A DNA stretch of 64,000 nt from Paraconexibacter antarcticus (GCF_024220175.1 NZ_CP098502.1:1054001-1118000), one strand, 5' to 3'. Counted from the stretch's first letter, positions 1-6,802 are shown. A program made the numbers and translations. The notes: generated by a model from the letters alone, not told the origin.

Positions 1-109
1 CCACGCCGTCCGGGTTCAGCTCGACCTTCGGGCGCGTGGCGATGTCGTGGAGGGCCGCGCGGAGCCTTGCGATCTCCTCGTCCGCCGCGTCGGTAGGCAG
101 CGAGCTCAC
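1..109 (-). CDS. partial hypothetical protein, cut by window start
   Basis: Only the first 36 codons are visible; the gene runs leftward out of the window. I place the start at a GTG (109-107) that shares the bases GTGA with the stop codon of the preceding gene, so the two are probably translationally coupled. The visible part is helical and acidic (ADEEIARLRAALHDIAT) like a short coiled coil, followed by a segment rich in charged residues. No function can be assigned. Confidence 0.55.
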   Translation of the reverse strand, partial: MSSLPTDAADEEIARLRAALHDIATRPKVELNPDGV

Positions 110-267
110 TGCGCCACCGGCTCGGTGGGCGGATCCTCGGCGGCGCGACGGTGGTCGGTCGCTTCGTCGATCAGGCGCTGCAGCACGAGCGAGCGCGGCC
201 GGCCATCCGCCAGTCGCTCGAGCTTCTCCAGGTGCTCCTCCGAGAGCATGACGTGGATGCGGGGCAT
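106..267 (-). CDS. ribbon-helix-helix DNA-binding protein
   Basis: A 53-residue protein. The N-terminus (MPRIHVMLSEEHLEKLERLA) reads as a beta strand followed by a helix, and RSLVLQRLIDEA as the second helix, the arrangement of CopG/Arc-type ribbon-helix-helix repressors, which bind operators as dimers. The tail is charged and Pro-rich. The start at 267 is chosen over an upstream in-frame start because a GGAGAG ribosome site sits just before it. The stop overlaps the next gene (GTGA), so it heads a leftward operon. Probably a phage-type regulator; the target is unknown. Confidence 0.6.
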   Translation of the reverse strand: MPRIHVMLSEEHLEKLERLADGRPRSLVLQRLIDEATDHRRAAEDPPTEPVAQ

Positions 268-368
268 CTCTCTCCAGTCGTTGAGGGGACAGAACCCTCG
301 CACGTCCAGCGGACAGACCACGGGTGGGCGTCCTTGTGCAAACAGACCCCCGGTGACACACTTGCCCC

Positions 369-473
369 ATGGGACCCATCGAACGCCTGGTTATGTGGCT
401 CGAAGACAACGGCTGGGGCCTCTTCCTCCTGGCCGGCATCGCCTTCAGCATCTGGATGACCGTCGGCCGCTAG
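369..473 (+). CDS. small single-span membrane protein (34 aa)
   Basis: A 34-codon frame encoding a short amphipathic N-terminus (MGPIERLVMWLEDNGWG) and one hydrophobic segment (LFLLAGIAFSIWM) ending in VGR, so a one-pass membrane micro-protein. It converges with the ribbon-helix-helix gene on the other strand, and the two genes share the palindrome CTAG (470-473), each using it as its TAG stop, which is what packed real genes do. No Shine-Dalgarno site is seen. Function unknown; a superinfection or toxin-like role would be speculation. Confidence 0.45.
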   Translation: MGPIERLVMWLEDNGWGLFLLAGIAFSIWMTVGR

Positions 474-697
474 GCCTGACACACCCCGCAGCGGCACGTC
501 GGGGCATGCGCCGGCCTGGACGGCGCGACCCGCTGCCTGGCTTCGCGCACCGCCTCCACCGGCAAGGGGGCGGTCTCGCGCTCCAGGCGCTCCTCGCAGG
601 CCCTGATCATCCAGCGCGTGAGCGGCACGTCGCCACGGGCGGCATGCATCCGCTCCAGCAGGTCTTCAGGCAGGCGGAACGAGGTCGAGGCGAGCAT
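470..697 (-). CDS. ribbon-helix-helix-like regulator with Cys-rich tail
   Basis: A 75-residue protein. MLASTSFRLPEDLLERMHAA resembles the strand and first helix of ribbon-helix-helix repressors, with a second helix PLTRWMIRACEERLERE. The C-terminus is unusual: a basic Pro-rich linker ends in CRCGVC, which could hold a metal or form disulfides. The start is the ATG at 697, with little upstream ribosome-site signal. A direct repeat of GCGGTAC lies 32-48 bases upstream of the start and is a plausible autoregulatory operator. Probably a phage-type transcription factor. Confidence 0.55.
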   Translation of the reverse strand: MLASTSFRLPEDLLERMHAARGDVPLTRWMIRACEERLERETAPLPVEAVREARQRVAPSRPAHAPTCRCGVCQA

Positions 698-728
698 GGG
701 CCAGACCGTAGTGCTAGTGCGGGACAGA

Positions 729-745
729 GCGGTACGTTGCGGTAC
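729..745. promoter_or_regulatory. GCGGTAC direct repeat, possible operator
   Basis: Two GCGGTAC copies (729-735, 739-745) repeat with a 10-base period, one helical turn, upstream of the leftward ribbon-helix-helix gene (start 697). Proteins of that fold typically bind such tandem sites, so autoregulation is inferred. Confidence 0.4.
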
Positions 746-1294
746 AGGCTGAAGGTGGGGGGCTAGTGCAGGAGGGGCCAGTGACTGCATTGCACGCTCG
801 CGAGCTCGCGCCCTCCCCCCCCGGGGGCATGCCCGCCCACGTCGTGCGAGTGCGGGCGATTGCAGGGTTGCCGGCCGCTGCCCGGGATCAGGTCACATCC
901 GATTCGATCCCTGCCCGCGCGTCAGCGCCAGCGCCAGTGTGCGTGCGCAGAGGGGGAGGGGTGGACAACGGACTAGGTGTATGAGCGCACGCAGGCCTGC
1001 ATCCGATGGCGGATCCGACGGCGCATGGCTGCTGTACCCCACGAGTACACATAGTCACGGGCGGGCGACGACGAGCAGCGCGCGCAGCATTGACGGGCAC
1101 CCCATCCCCCAGAGCTGAAGGGGCATCCGTCGCAGCTCCTATCAACCCTCATCCGTCCCTAGTTCCCGGGCCGCATCCTCTGTCCGCACAATCTTTTCCT
1201 CTCCGGCCTTGACAGCACGCTAGGGGGTGTGCGAGGGTTCTGGTCGTCGGTTGACCCCGACAACCTCAGCCCCCTCTCTTCACTGGAGATCCCA
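746..1294. other. about 550 bases without a convincing gene
   Basis: Short open frames here have no ribosome site and unconvincing composition. A TTGACA (1208-1213) could be a -35 element for the rightward gene starting at 1295, but no matching -10 is clear. The palindrome GCAGGCCTGC lies near 995. Probably a regulatory gap between divergent blocks of the element. Confidence 0.4.
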
Positions 1295-1684
1295 ATGTCT
1301 GACTTTGACTTCTTCCCCCGTGCGCTCCGCCCGCTCGCTGCAGAGCTGCAGTCGCACGACGTGGCCTTCGGAATGGAAGACCTTGGTGGAGGCTTCAACG
1401 CGCTGTCCGTCGCCATCGACGACGAGCGGGTCCTCTACCTGCAGGACGACGAGACCGCGTCGGACTACTACGACGACGACGACTCATTCATCCGCTACGT
1501 GGTCGCGACACCCGACGAAGAGCTGATGAGCGGGTGCGACTGGACGACGCACGCATCGGCTCTCACCGCCCGCGATGCCGCGCTGTACGTCGTGCTGCAG
1601 CTCTCCGACGCCATGGTCGATGGCGACGCGGTCGACGCGTACGTCCTGCTGTCCGCCGCTATGCGTCGCGCGCTGGAGGGCTAG
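1295..1684 (+). CDS. hypothetical acidic phage protein (129 aa)
   Basis: Not recognised. A 129-residue, strongly acidic protein with a run of aspartates and tyrosines near the middle (SDYYDDDDSF) and a helical C-terminal third (ARDAALYVVLQLSDAM). The start at 1295 is chosen because GGAGAT lies at proper spacing before it; longer in-frame starts lack a ribosome site. It is the first gene of the rightward block and its end carries a GGAGGG site that could serve the next frame at 1689. The acidity would fit a DNA-mimic or accessory protein, but nothing proves that. Confidence 0.6.
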   Translation: MSDFDFFPRALRPLAAELQSHDVAFGMEDLGGGFNALSVAIDDERVLYLQDDETASDYYDDDDSFIRYVVATPDEELMSGCDWTTHASALTARDAALYVVLQLSDAMVDGDAVDAYVLLSAAMRRALEG

Positions 1685-1740
1685 TCCGATGCTCCGTATC
1701 GATGCTCTCTCGCCTCTCGCGACGCTGTCCGCCCCGACCG

Positions 1741-2457
1741 ATGTGCGGGAGTGGGGACGGACGATGGGTATCACCCAGGCCGCCGCATTCCCGTGTCGTC
1801 GCCGGGCTGTCCTCACCGGGGAAGATGCCGTGCCCGTCCTACGGCCTGCCCGCTGCTGAGTGCAACGTCGGATCCCGCCTGCGGGCAGCGTCGACCGATG
1901 CCCGCCCGACGGTGTGCGGCGACTGTTACGCGCTGAAGGGGTCCTATCGGATGTACCCGGAGGTCATCCCGGCGCAGTACCGGCGACTGGCATCCGTGCG
2001 CCTGGCGCTGTCCGGTCCGGCGCCGCGCGCCGAGTGGATCCGGGCGATGGTCACGCTCATCGGATGGCAGTGCCGGGAGTCCGGCGTCTTCCGCTGGCAC
2101 GACTCAGGGGACCTGCAGTCGCTCGAGCATCTCGCGTTGATCGTGGACGTTGCCGACGCGCTGCCATGGGTTCGGTTCTGGATGCCCTCCCGCGAGGCTG
2201 GCGTGCTCGCATCGTGGATCCGTGCCAACGGGCCACTGCCCGCGAACCTGAACGTGCGCCAGTCGGCCGCGCTCGTCGACCACTACCCGAACCCCGACCG
2301 CGCCGGTAACGGGCGCACGTTCTCCGCGGTGTCGACGGGCGGTGAGCTGCCCGCCGGCGCGTGGCAGTGCCCGGCATACACCCAGGATGGCGAGTGCGGC
2401 GACTGCCGCGCATGCTGGTCGCCGGATGTCCCGCTCGTCGTCTACCCGCTGCACTAG
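1741..2457 (+). CDS. GP88-family phage protein
   Basis: Resembles the phage gene-product-88 family. Seen: GKMPCPSYGLPAAEC near the N-terminus, then VCGDCYALKGSYR, then FRWHDSGDLQSLEHL, a motif LPWVRFWMPSREA, and a C-terminal Cys cluster (CPAYTQDGECGDCRAC). The conserved cysteines suggest metal binding; the biochemical role is not known. The start is uncertain: the ATG at 1741 has no ribosome site, while an ATG at 1689 with a good GGAGGG site opens another frame (+1) covering the first 57 residues and stopping at 1859. A programmed or accidental frameshift near 1797 would fuse them. Confidence 0.7.
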   Translation: MCGSGDGRWVSPRPPHSRVVAGLSSPGKMPCPSYGLPAAECNVGSRLRAASTDARPTVCGDCYALKGSYRMYPEVIPAQYRRLASVRLALSGPAPRAEWIRAMVTLIGWQCRESGVFRWHDSGDLQSLEHLALIVDVADALPWVRFWMPSREAGVLASWIRANGPLPANLNVRQSAALVDHYPNPDRAGNGRTFSAVSTGGELPAGAWQCPAYTQDGECGDCRACWSPDVPLVVYPLH

Positions 2458-2480
2458 TTCTGTCCGCTGCTACTGGCGAA

Positions 2481-2497
2481 ACCCTGCCCAGCAGGGT
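2481..2497. terminator. short hairpin after the GP88 gene
   Basis: ACCCTGC-CCA-GCAGGGT forms a perfect 7-base stem with a 3-base loop 23 bases after the GP88 stop. No T-run follows, so it could be a weak terminator, an RNA-stability element or a site that tunes expression of the following genes. Confidence 0.3.
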
Positions 2498-2559
2498 CCG
2501 GGACGGGATGACTACCCGCCCGCTGATGAGCCAAGTCACCACCCGATTGGAGCCACGCT

Positions 2560-2628
2560 ATGCCCGCCTCACCATCCGAGACCCTCGAGCAGCTGCGCAA
2601 ATCAACGCGACGACTGGAGCAGGCATGA
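2560..2628 (+). CDS. possible leader peptide (22 aa)
   Basis: A 22-codon frame (begins MPASPSETLEQL, ends RRLEQA) with a GGAG site 7 bases upstream and an ATGA overlap with the next gene, so it may be a coupled leader peptide. The competing reading is that the downstream helix-turn-helix protein starts in frame near 2508 and this frame is fortuitous; the ribosome sites favour the short-gene model. Confidence 0.4.
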   Translation: MPASPSETLEQLRKSTRRLEQA

Positions 2629-2852
2629 CCCCCGTGCAGCGCAACGCAACGCGAGCCGTGTCCGCCATTGAGGCGGCCGGTGGGCTCTACAACCTGACCG
2701 GCCTGGCCGGCGAGCTCGGGCTGTCGCGCCAGCGCATGTCCCAGCTCGCTGGCCGTGAGGACTTCCCGCAGGGCCTCGAGCTGAACGGCGAGGCCGACAA
2801 GCTGTGGCTGCTCGATGAGGTCAAGGCGTGGGACGAGGCGCGTCATGCGTGA
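2625..2852 (+). CDS. AlpA/MerR-like helix-turn-helix protein
   Basis: A 75-residue DNA-binding protein. LTGLAGELGLSRQRMSQLA is a helix-turn-helix, followed by the wing EDFPQGLELNGEADKLWLLDEVKAWDEA, the pattern of AlpA-type regulators and small excisionases. The start at 2625 is supported by a GGAG ribosome site. It overlaps the next micro-gene by 8 bases. In an element with a nearby serine recombinase it could be the recombination directionality factor or an early-gene activator; the sequence cannot separate these. Confidence 0.7.
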   Translation: MTPVQRNATRAVSAIEAAGGLYNLTGLAGELGLSRQRMSQLAGREDFPQGLELNGEADKLWLLDEVKAWDEARHA

Positions 2853-2961
2853 CGAGCTCGAGTTCGTCGCCGTCCTGGCGCTGATCGTCGCGCTGACGGC
2901 GGCCGGCATGGTCGCCTTCTGGTGGACGGCCTTCTGTCTGTTGTCTCTATGGGCAGGATGA
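2845..2961 (+). CDS. small membrane protein (38 aa)
   Basis: Thirty-eight residues: a charged N-terminus (MRDELEF) followed by about 28 hydrophobic residues (VAVLALIVALTAAGMVAFWW and on), so one long or two short membrane spans. It begins inside the end of the helix-turn-helix gene (8-base overlap) and ends in an ATGA overlap with another small frame, so it fits a chain of coupled genes. The function is unknown. Confidence 0.5.
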   Translation: MRDELEFVAVLALIVALTAAGMVAFWWTAFCLLSLWAG

Positions 2962-3029
2962 CCACACGGGGCTACGCTCCGTGGCTAATGGCAGGATCTC
3001 AACACGACTTGGAGGGAGTGGACGGATGA
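2958..3029 (+). CDS. possible 23-aa peptide bridging two genes
   Basis: A 23-codon frame beginning and ending in ATGA overlaps with its neighbours (2958-2961 and 3026-3029). The composition is not distinctive and the ribosome site is weak (GGGCAGG upstream). Either a coupling peptide or chance; the double overlap is the only support. Confidence 0.25.
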   Translation: MTTRGYAPWLMAGSQHDLEGVDG

Positions 3030-3352
3030 GCAACATCGACAACCCACGCAGTGACGAGAGGGTGGCTACGGTCCGGGTGCCTGCGGACAAGCTGCGCGTG
3101 GGCGACCGCACGACCTACGGGCGCGTCGCGTTCGCGGAGTACGTCGGCTGGATCACCGGCCTGAACTCTGTGCAGATCGGACTCGGCGAGGAGGGCAAGA
3201 AGCCCGTGTTCGCTCGGCGGCGCGGGTCCGAGCCGGGCGTCTACTACCCCGGCGCGTGGACGTTCCACGTCGCCGCCAGCGACGCGACCGCAATCCTTGC
3301 GAGGCCGACGCTCATGGACCTGCACTACGGGCGTGATGGGGCGACGGCATGA
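3026..3352 (+). CDS. hypothetical phage protein (108 aa)
   Basis: Not recognised. A 108-residue soluble protein with alternating hydrophobic and charged residues typical of a beta-rich fold (TVRVPADKLRVGDRTTYGRV, then WTFHVAASDATAIL). The start is fixed by a strong GGAGGGAG site 6-13 bases upstream. The stop overlaps the start of the next gene (ATGA), so it is co-translated with the zinc-ribbon protein and the recombinase that follow. Confidence 0.65.
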   Translation: MSNIDNPRSDERVATVRVPADKLRVGDRTTYGRVAFAEYVGWITGLNSVQIGLGEEGKKPVFARRRGSEPGVYYPGAWTFHVAASDATAILARPTLMDLHYGRDGATA

Positions 3353-3561
3353 CCCCGCTCCCGGGCACGTCGAGCGTGAAGCCGTGCGTCTACCGGTGCC
3401 GCTGCGCGGACTGCGGGTGGGTCGGGTACCGGCGCGGATGGTTCCGTCCTGCGCCCGCGCCGTCGACTCCGGAGTCGCGTGTCCACGTCGACTCCTGCCC
3501 GCAGTGCGGAGCGGAGCGTGTGCTCGGCCTCAGCCCTCGACTCGAAAGCTGGTGGAAATGA
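3349..3561 (+). CDS. small zinc-ribbon protein (70 aa)
   Basis: Two Cys pairs, CRCADC near residues 17-22 and CPQC near residues 50-53, separated by a Pro-rich basic stretch, make a zinc ribbon. It overlaps its neighbours by ATGA at both ends, between a hypothetical protein and the serine recombinase. Small zinc ribbons next to phage recombinases often bind nucleic acid, but no specific role can be read from the sequence. Confidence 0.65.
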   Translation: MTPLPGTSSVKPCVYRCRCADCGWVGYRRGWFRPAPAPSTPESRVHVDSCPQCGAERVLGLSPRLESWWK

Positions 3562-4226
3562 CCTCCTCCGGAGCCCCACGATCGGGCATGACGATCAGCG
3601 CGCTGATCTACTGCCGCGTGTCGACCGAGGAGCAGGGCATGTCCGGCTTCTCGCTCGAGCACCAGGCCGACGTATGTGCAGCCGCTGCACATGGCCGCGG
3701 CTGGGATGTGCGCCGCACGCTGCGCGAGCGCGCGTCCGGCAAGAGCACCGCGCACCGGCCCGTGCTCGCCTCGGCGCTCGAGGATCTGTCCTCGGGCGCC
3801 GCCGGCGCGCTCATCGTGTCGCGCCTGGACCGCCTCTCGCGGTCGACGGCGGACTTCTACATGCTGATGGACCGCGCCGCCAAGGAGGGCTGGTCGCTCG
3901 TCTGCCTCGAGCCGGCCGTCGACATGTCCTCGCCGTTCGGGCGGGCCATGGCCGGCATGGCCGCCGTCTTCGCGCAGCTCGAGCGCGAGCTCATCTCCCA
4001 GCGCCAGCGCGATAGCGCCGCCATCCGCAAGGCGAAGGGCATCTACTCCAACGGCAGCGAGCGGCGCCGGGTCGACGAGGGCGTGGCACGCGAGATCCTG
4101 CGGATGCGCGGGCGCGGGATGAGCTACGTGAAGATCGCGCGGGCGCTGGAGATCGAGGGCTACCGGCCGCCCAGGGGCGGCGCGTGGTCGATCTCCACCG
4201 TCCGCGCGGTGATCTCTAGGGGGTGA
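3558..4226 (+). CDS. small serine recombinase (resolvase/invertase family)
   Basis: A site-specific DNA recombinase of 222 residues. The catalytic domain opens with ALIYCRVSTEEQG, with Ser22 the expected nucleophile, and contains the arginine motif SRLDRLSRS and the long E-helix region (FAQLERELISQRQRD). A C-terminal helix-turn-helix follows (MSYVKIARALEIEGYRPPRGGAWSI shortened here: ends in STVRAVIS). It lacks the large DNA-binding region of the 450-600-residue phage serine integrases, so it is either a resolvase/invertase or a minimal integrase of the element. The ATG at 3558 overlaps the previous stop; an internal ATG at 3588 is an alternative. Confidence 0.9.
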   Translation: MTSSGAPRSGMTISALIYCRVSTEEQGMSGFSLEHQADVCAAAAHGRGWDVRRTLRERASGKSTAHRPVLASALEDLSSGAAGALIVSRLDRLSRSTADFYMLMDRAAKEGWSLVCLEPAVDMSSPFGRAMAGMAAVFAQLERELISQRQRDSAAIRKAKGIYSNGSERRRVDEGVAREILRMRGRGMSYVKIARALEIEGYRPPRGGAWSISTVRAVISRG

Positions 4227-4440
4227 TGCGGAAGACGAAGTTGTTCTGGTTCGTCGTGTCCTTGTCGCTGTAGACCTTGCCGGCGCCGTAGGCGGTGGTG
4301 AGCGCGGACAACAGCGTCGAGGGGACGAACGGCTTCCCCTGGTCGAACATCAGCACGATGTGGATGTTGAGGGGACCCGTGCTCGTCTGGGTGGGCAGCG
4401 ACCCCACGTCGGTCACGGTCTGGGCGGCGGACTTGGGCAT
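4216..4440 (-). CDS. hypothetical phage protein (74 aa)
   Basis: Not recognised. A 74-residue soluble protein that converges with the recombinase gene and overlaps its end by 11 bases. It has a Thr/Ser-rich N-terminus and a hydrophobic strand (LNIHIVLMFDQG). It lies 9 bases after the zinc-ribbon gene, as the last gene of the leftward operon that begins at 6779. No clear ribosome site precedes it. Confidence 0.55.
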   Translation of the reverse strand: MPKSAAQTVTDVGSLPTQTSTGPLNIHIVLMFDQGKPFVPSTLLSALTTAYGAGKVYSDKDTTNQNNFVFRITP

Positions 4441-4449
4441 GAGCGCAGA

Positions 4450-4650
4450 CTAGGCAGGCTCGCGGCGGATCCGCCCCTGGTGCGTGAGGTGCCACGCGCC
4501 GCAGAGCGTGCAGCGGTACACGCGCAGCACCGTGCCATCCCTGAGCGACTTCATGCGCAGCGACGCCTGGCTCTCGGCGTGCTGACGCTTGCGGAAGGAC
4601 TCCTTGCCGCAGGCTGGGCAGTCAGGCGGCTTGCGCACCCGACTTCCCAT
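4450..4650 (-). CDS. phage zinc-ribbon protein (66 aa)
   Basis: CPACGKESF at the N-terminus and YRCTLCGAWHLTH near the C-terminus form a two-pair zinc ribbon with a basic helical linker (RKRQHAESQASLRMKSLRDG), a layout common in actinophage early regions beside RusA. The start at 4650 lies inside the 3' end of rusA (29-base overlap), suggesting coupled translation. It probably binds nucleic acid; the partner is unknown. Confidence 0.65.
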   Translation of the reverse strand: MGSRVRKPPDCPACGKESFRKRQHAESQASLRMKSLRDGTVLRVYRCTLCGAWHLTHQGRIRREPA

Positions 4651-5098
4651 TCTGCGCCAACACGTCCCACAGCTCGACGCGGACGTGCGCCTCCTCACCG
4701 GGGTTTGCCCAGCGCCTGACCTGGCGTGAGTCGACGATGTGCGCGTCGTCCTTGAACGCGCAGTCGTTGAGGGCGTCGCTGACGAGCTTGACGACGTTGT
4801 CCAGGTCTGGGCGCGTCAGCGGGTACGGCAGGCGCTCGCCGGCGGCGCTGAGCGTGCCGTCGCGCTTCCAGTGACTCGCCGGCCGCTCGACGACAGCTTC
4901 GAGGTAGAGCCGCACCGGCCCGAGCGGCAGCCGTCCGGCGCCGGCGGCCTGCCATGCGGCGCGGACCTCGCGCTCGGCCTTCACGGTGTCGGCCGGCGTG
5001 TACGTGCGGCCGTTGCCGAACTTCGGCCTGCCCTTGCCCACCGGCTTGCCGGGAATCACGACGGCGATGCTGCCCGAAACTGGCGGTAGGCCGGTCAT
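4622..5098 (-). CDS. rusA: RusA-family Holliday junction resolvase
   Basis: A 158-residue endonuclease that cuts four-way DNA junctions during phage replication and recombination. The N-terminus has GKPVGKGRPKFGNGRTYTP, and the catalytic aspartates are in RPDLDNVVKLVSDALN and FKDDAHIVDSR, as expected for the family. Length matches (usually 120-160). The start at 5098 is fixed by an AAGGAGA ribosome site and an ATGA overlap with the preceding gene. It belongs to the leftward operon with the replication-type protein at 6779. Confidence 0.88.
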   Translation of the reverse strand: MTGLPPVSGSIAVVIPGKPVGKGRPKFGNGRTYTPADTVKAEREVRAAWQAAGAGRLPLGPVRLYLEAVVERPASHWKRDGTLSAAGERLPYPLTRPDLDNVVKLVSDALNDCAFKDDAHIVDSRQVRRWANPGEEAHVRVELWDVLAQNGKSGAQAA

Positions 5099-5460
5099 GC
5101 TGGGATCTCCTTCGCAATGGCGCGGACGGGCTCGGCGGTGGGCAGCCCTTCGCCGTCGTAGGCGCACCAGGAGAACGGCACACCGTCCCACTCGCCGTCC
5201 CACCACAGCGCGCCGGGCATGCCGCACGCGGACCCGAGATCATGGACGGCCTTGTATGTCCAGCGGTCGAGGTCGGCGACGTGATCCGCGCACACGAACC
5301 CGCACGCGGTACCCCAGTCGACGTGCTTGACGGCAGGCTTGCCGCACAGGCTCTCGCGGCCCTCGAACACGCCCATGAGCCGCATGCACGTGCGGTCGGC
5401 GTCCAGGTACTCGTTGCCCAGCGGCGGCGGAGTGCTGCCCGAAGGCGTCGGTCCGGTCAT
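5095..5460 (-). CDS. hypothetical Cys/His-rich phage protein (121 aa)
   Basis: Not recognised. 121 residues with scattered cysteines and histidines (RTCMRLMG, SLCGKPAVKH, CGFVCADHVADLDRW) that look like a metal site, plus a Trp-rich segment (GALWWDGEWDGVPFSW). Linked to both neighbours by ATGA overlaps. Phage proteins with a C-x-C-x-H pattern of this sort are usually nucleic-acid binding, but no family assignment is possible from sight. Confidence 0.6.
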   Translation of the reverse strand: MTGPTPSGSTPPPLGNEYLDADRTCMRLMGVFEGRESLCGKPAVKHVDWGTACGFVCADHVADLDRWTYKAVHDLGSACGMPGALWWDGEWDGVPFSWCAYDGEGLPTAEPVRAIAKEIPA

Positions 5461-5609
5461 GGCTTGCTCCCGAGCGTGCCGCCGAGGGGCGACACGACAG
5501 GCGACGGCACGAACGTCCCGGCGTTCAGTTCGATGGCCGAGTGCCCGTCCGTGCCGCGACTCACGACCCAGAGGGCATCCCCAGATACGTCACTGGACGG
5601 GGTGGTCAT
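5457..5609 (-). CDS. hypothetical protein (50 aa)
   Basis: A 50-residue frame with a short beta-rich pattern (DALWVVSRGTDGHSAIELN) and a Pro/Gly-rich tail. Its only strong support is position: an ATGA overlap with the next gene and a near-identical arrangement with the preceding membrane micro-gene. No function. Confidence 0.5.
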   Translation of the reverse strand: MTTPSSDVSGDALWVVSRGTDGHSAIELNAGTFVPSPVVSPLGGTLGSKP

Positions 5610-5713
5610 ACGTCGATGCCCTCGGCGCGCGCGCGGCGGATCTCCCTCACGTCGTAGAGGGAGATCGTGATCCCGACGATCAGGCCGACCGCCAGGAAGA
5701 TCGCGCCCTTCAT
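5606..5713 (-). CDS. small single-span membrane protein (35 aa)
   Basis: Thirty-five residues: MKGAIFLAVGLIVGITISLY is one membrane span, followed by a charged cytoplasmic tail (DVREIRRARAEGIDV). ATGA overlaps join it to both neighbours, so it is a genuine member of the leftward operon. The function is unknown; it is the third predicted micro-membrane protein of the element. Confidence 0.55.
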   Translation of the reverse strand: MKGAIFLAVGLIVGITISLYDVREIRRARAEGIDV

Positions 5714-6057
5714 GCGGCGGCCCGCTTCTCGTCCTCGATGCGCTGGCGCGCGCCGGCCGCCGCGATGTCGCGGCACTGCTGCTGCTGGCGCTCGTTCAGG
5801 TTGTCCGGGTGCCAGCCGGTGCGGACGTGAGAGACCGACTGCATCACCTCGTCGAAGGAGCAGTCCTTCTCGAAGGCGACCTGGTCCAGGTGCTCGCGGC
5901 GGTGAGCCACCGCGCAGCCGTCGAGGTCGAGGCTGGTGACGATGACGCAGTCACCGCCGTGCAGCACCACCTCGTCGCCCACCGCCCAGTAGCCCATGGG
6001 GCCGATGACGAAGCGCGGGTCGTGGTCGTAGTAGATCTTGGCGAACGGGGTAGTCAT
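5710..6057 (-). CDS. hypothetical phage protein (115 aa)
   Basis: Not recognised. The N-terminal half is beta-rich (FVIGPMGYWAVGDEVVLHGG), the C-terminal half helical and Gln-rich (NERQQQQCRDIAAAGARQRIEDEK). The start at 6057 has an AAGGAG site 6 bases upstream and overlaps the stop of the replication-type gene (ATGA). It is therefore co-translated with that gene. Confidence 0.6.
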   Translation of the reverse strand: MTTPFAKIYYDHDPRFVIGPMGYWAVGDEVVLHGGDCVIVTSLDLDGCAVAHRREHLDQVAFEKDCSFDEVMQSVSHVRTGWHPDNLNERQQQQCRDIAAAGARQRIEDEKRAAA

Positions 6058-6779
6058 GCCAACTCCTTGGTGGTGGTGTAGATCTGCTCAACCTCCGCGC
6101 CGCACTCCTTGCAGGACACGTCGTCGTCGGTGAACAAGAGGGGGCGGTACATGGGGTCGTCCCAGTACGCGCGGCAGCACGGGCACTTGAAGCGCGCGTT
6201 GCCGTGGTCGTCGATGCGGGCGCCGCCCGAGAGCACCTCGAGGGCGACGCGGAGGGTGGCAACGCGGGAGGGCAGGCTCTCCTGCGCCTTGCGCTCGCGT
6301 GCTGCCTTGCCCCGGGCGATGAAGCCCTCGAGCTTCACCTCGTCACGGCAGATCAGCTCGATGTCGTCGTGGCGCACGCCGTTGGCGCCGACGAAGGCGT
6401 CGATGGTCGCGCCGTCGATGGCGTCCTTGATGTCCTGCACGGTGTGGCCGTCGTCCAGGCGGGCCGAGATGACCTTGCGGCGCTTGGTGCCGAGCTTCAC
6501 CCGGCCGCTGTCACCGCGCAGCACCTGGCGCCAGTAGAGGAAGACCTCCTCGATGTCGGCGGCCTTGACGTGCTGGAGCTGGCGCTGCTCGAGCTCCTTC
6601 TGCAGCGCCTTCACCTTGCGGCGCTCGACGCGGAGCGCGACCTCGACGTTCTCGAGGTCGACCATCATCGAGGTCATCTGCGCCTTGGTCCGTGTGCAGC
6701 GGCTGCACACACCGGACGGGTGCGGCATGGTGGCAGCGGACAGATCCTGGCCCGAGTCCGCAAGCGTCATCTGCTCCAT
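6054..6779 (-). CDS. replication-type phage protein with zinc fingers
   Basis: 241 residues. Order of parts: a Cys pair (VCSRC, about residue 24), a coiled coil (LENVEVALRVERRKVKALQK and on), a helical domain about residues 75-155 with VFLYWRQVL, KRRKVISARLDDGHTVQDI and DDIELICRDEVKLEGFI, and a C-terminal zinc ribbon (CPCC..., CKEC). The middle domain resembles the conserved C-terminal domain of phage replisome organisers, so a role in starting element replication is likely. It heads the leftward operon and starts only about 25-35 bases from the integration boundary, so its promoter must lie at or across the attachment site. Confidence 0.65.
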   Translation of the reverse strand: MEQMTLADSGQDLSAATMPHPSGVCSRCTRTKAQMTSMMVDLENVEVALRVERRKVKALQKELEQRQLQHVKAADIEEVFLYWRQVLRGDSGRVKLGTKRRKVISARLDDGHTVQDIKDAIDGATIDAFVGANGVRHDDIELICRDEVKLEGFIARGKAARERKAQESLPSRVATLRVALEVLSGGARIDDHGNARFKCPCCRAYWDDPMYRPLLFTDDDVSCKECGAEVEQIYTTTKELA

Positions 6780-6802
6780 TATCCGTCCTCTGTCCTAACC
6801 GA

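Noticed and set aside
1006..1212. 68-codon frame in the gap before the acidic phage gene
   Set aside because: No ribosome site, Pro/Arg-rich without structure, not supported by neighbours.
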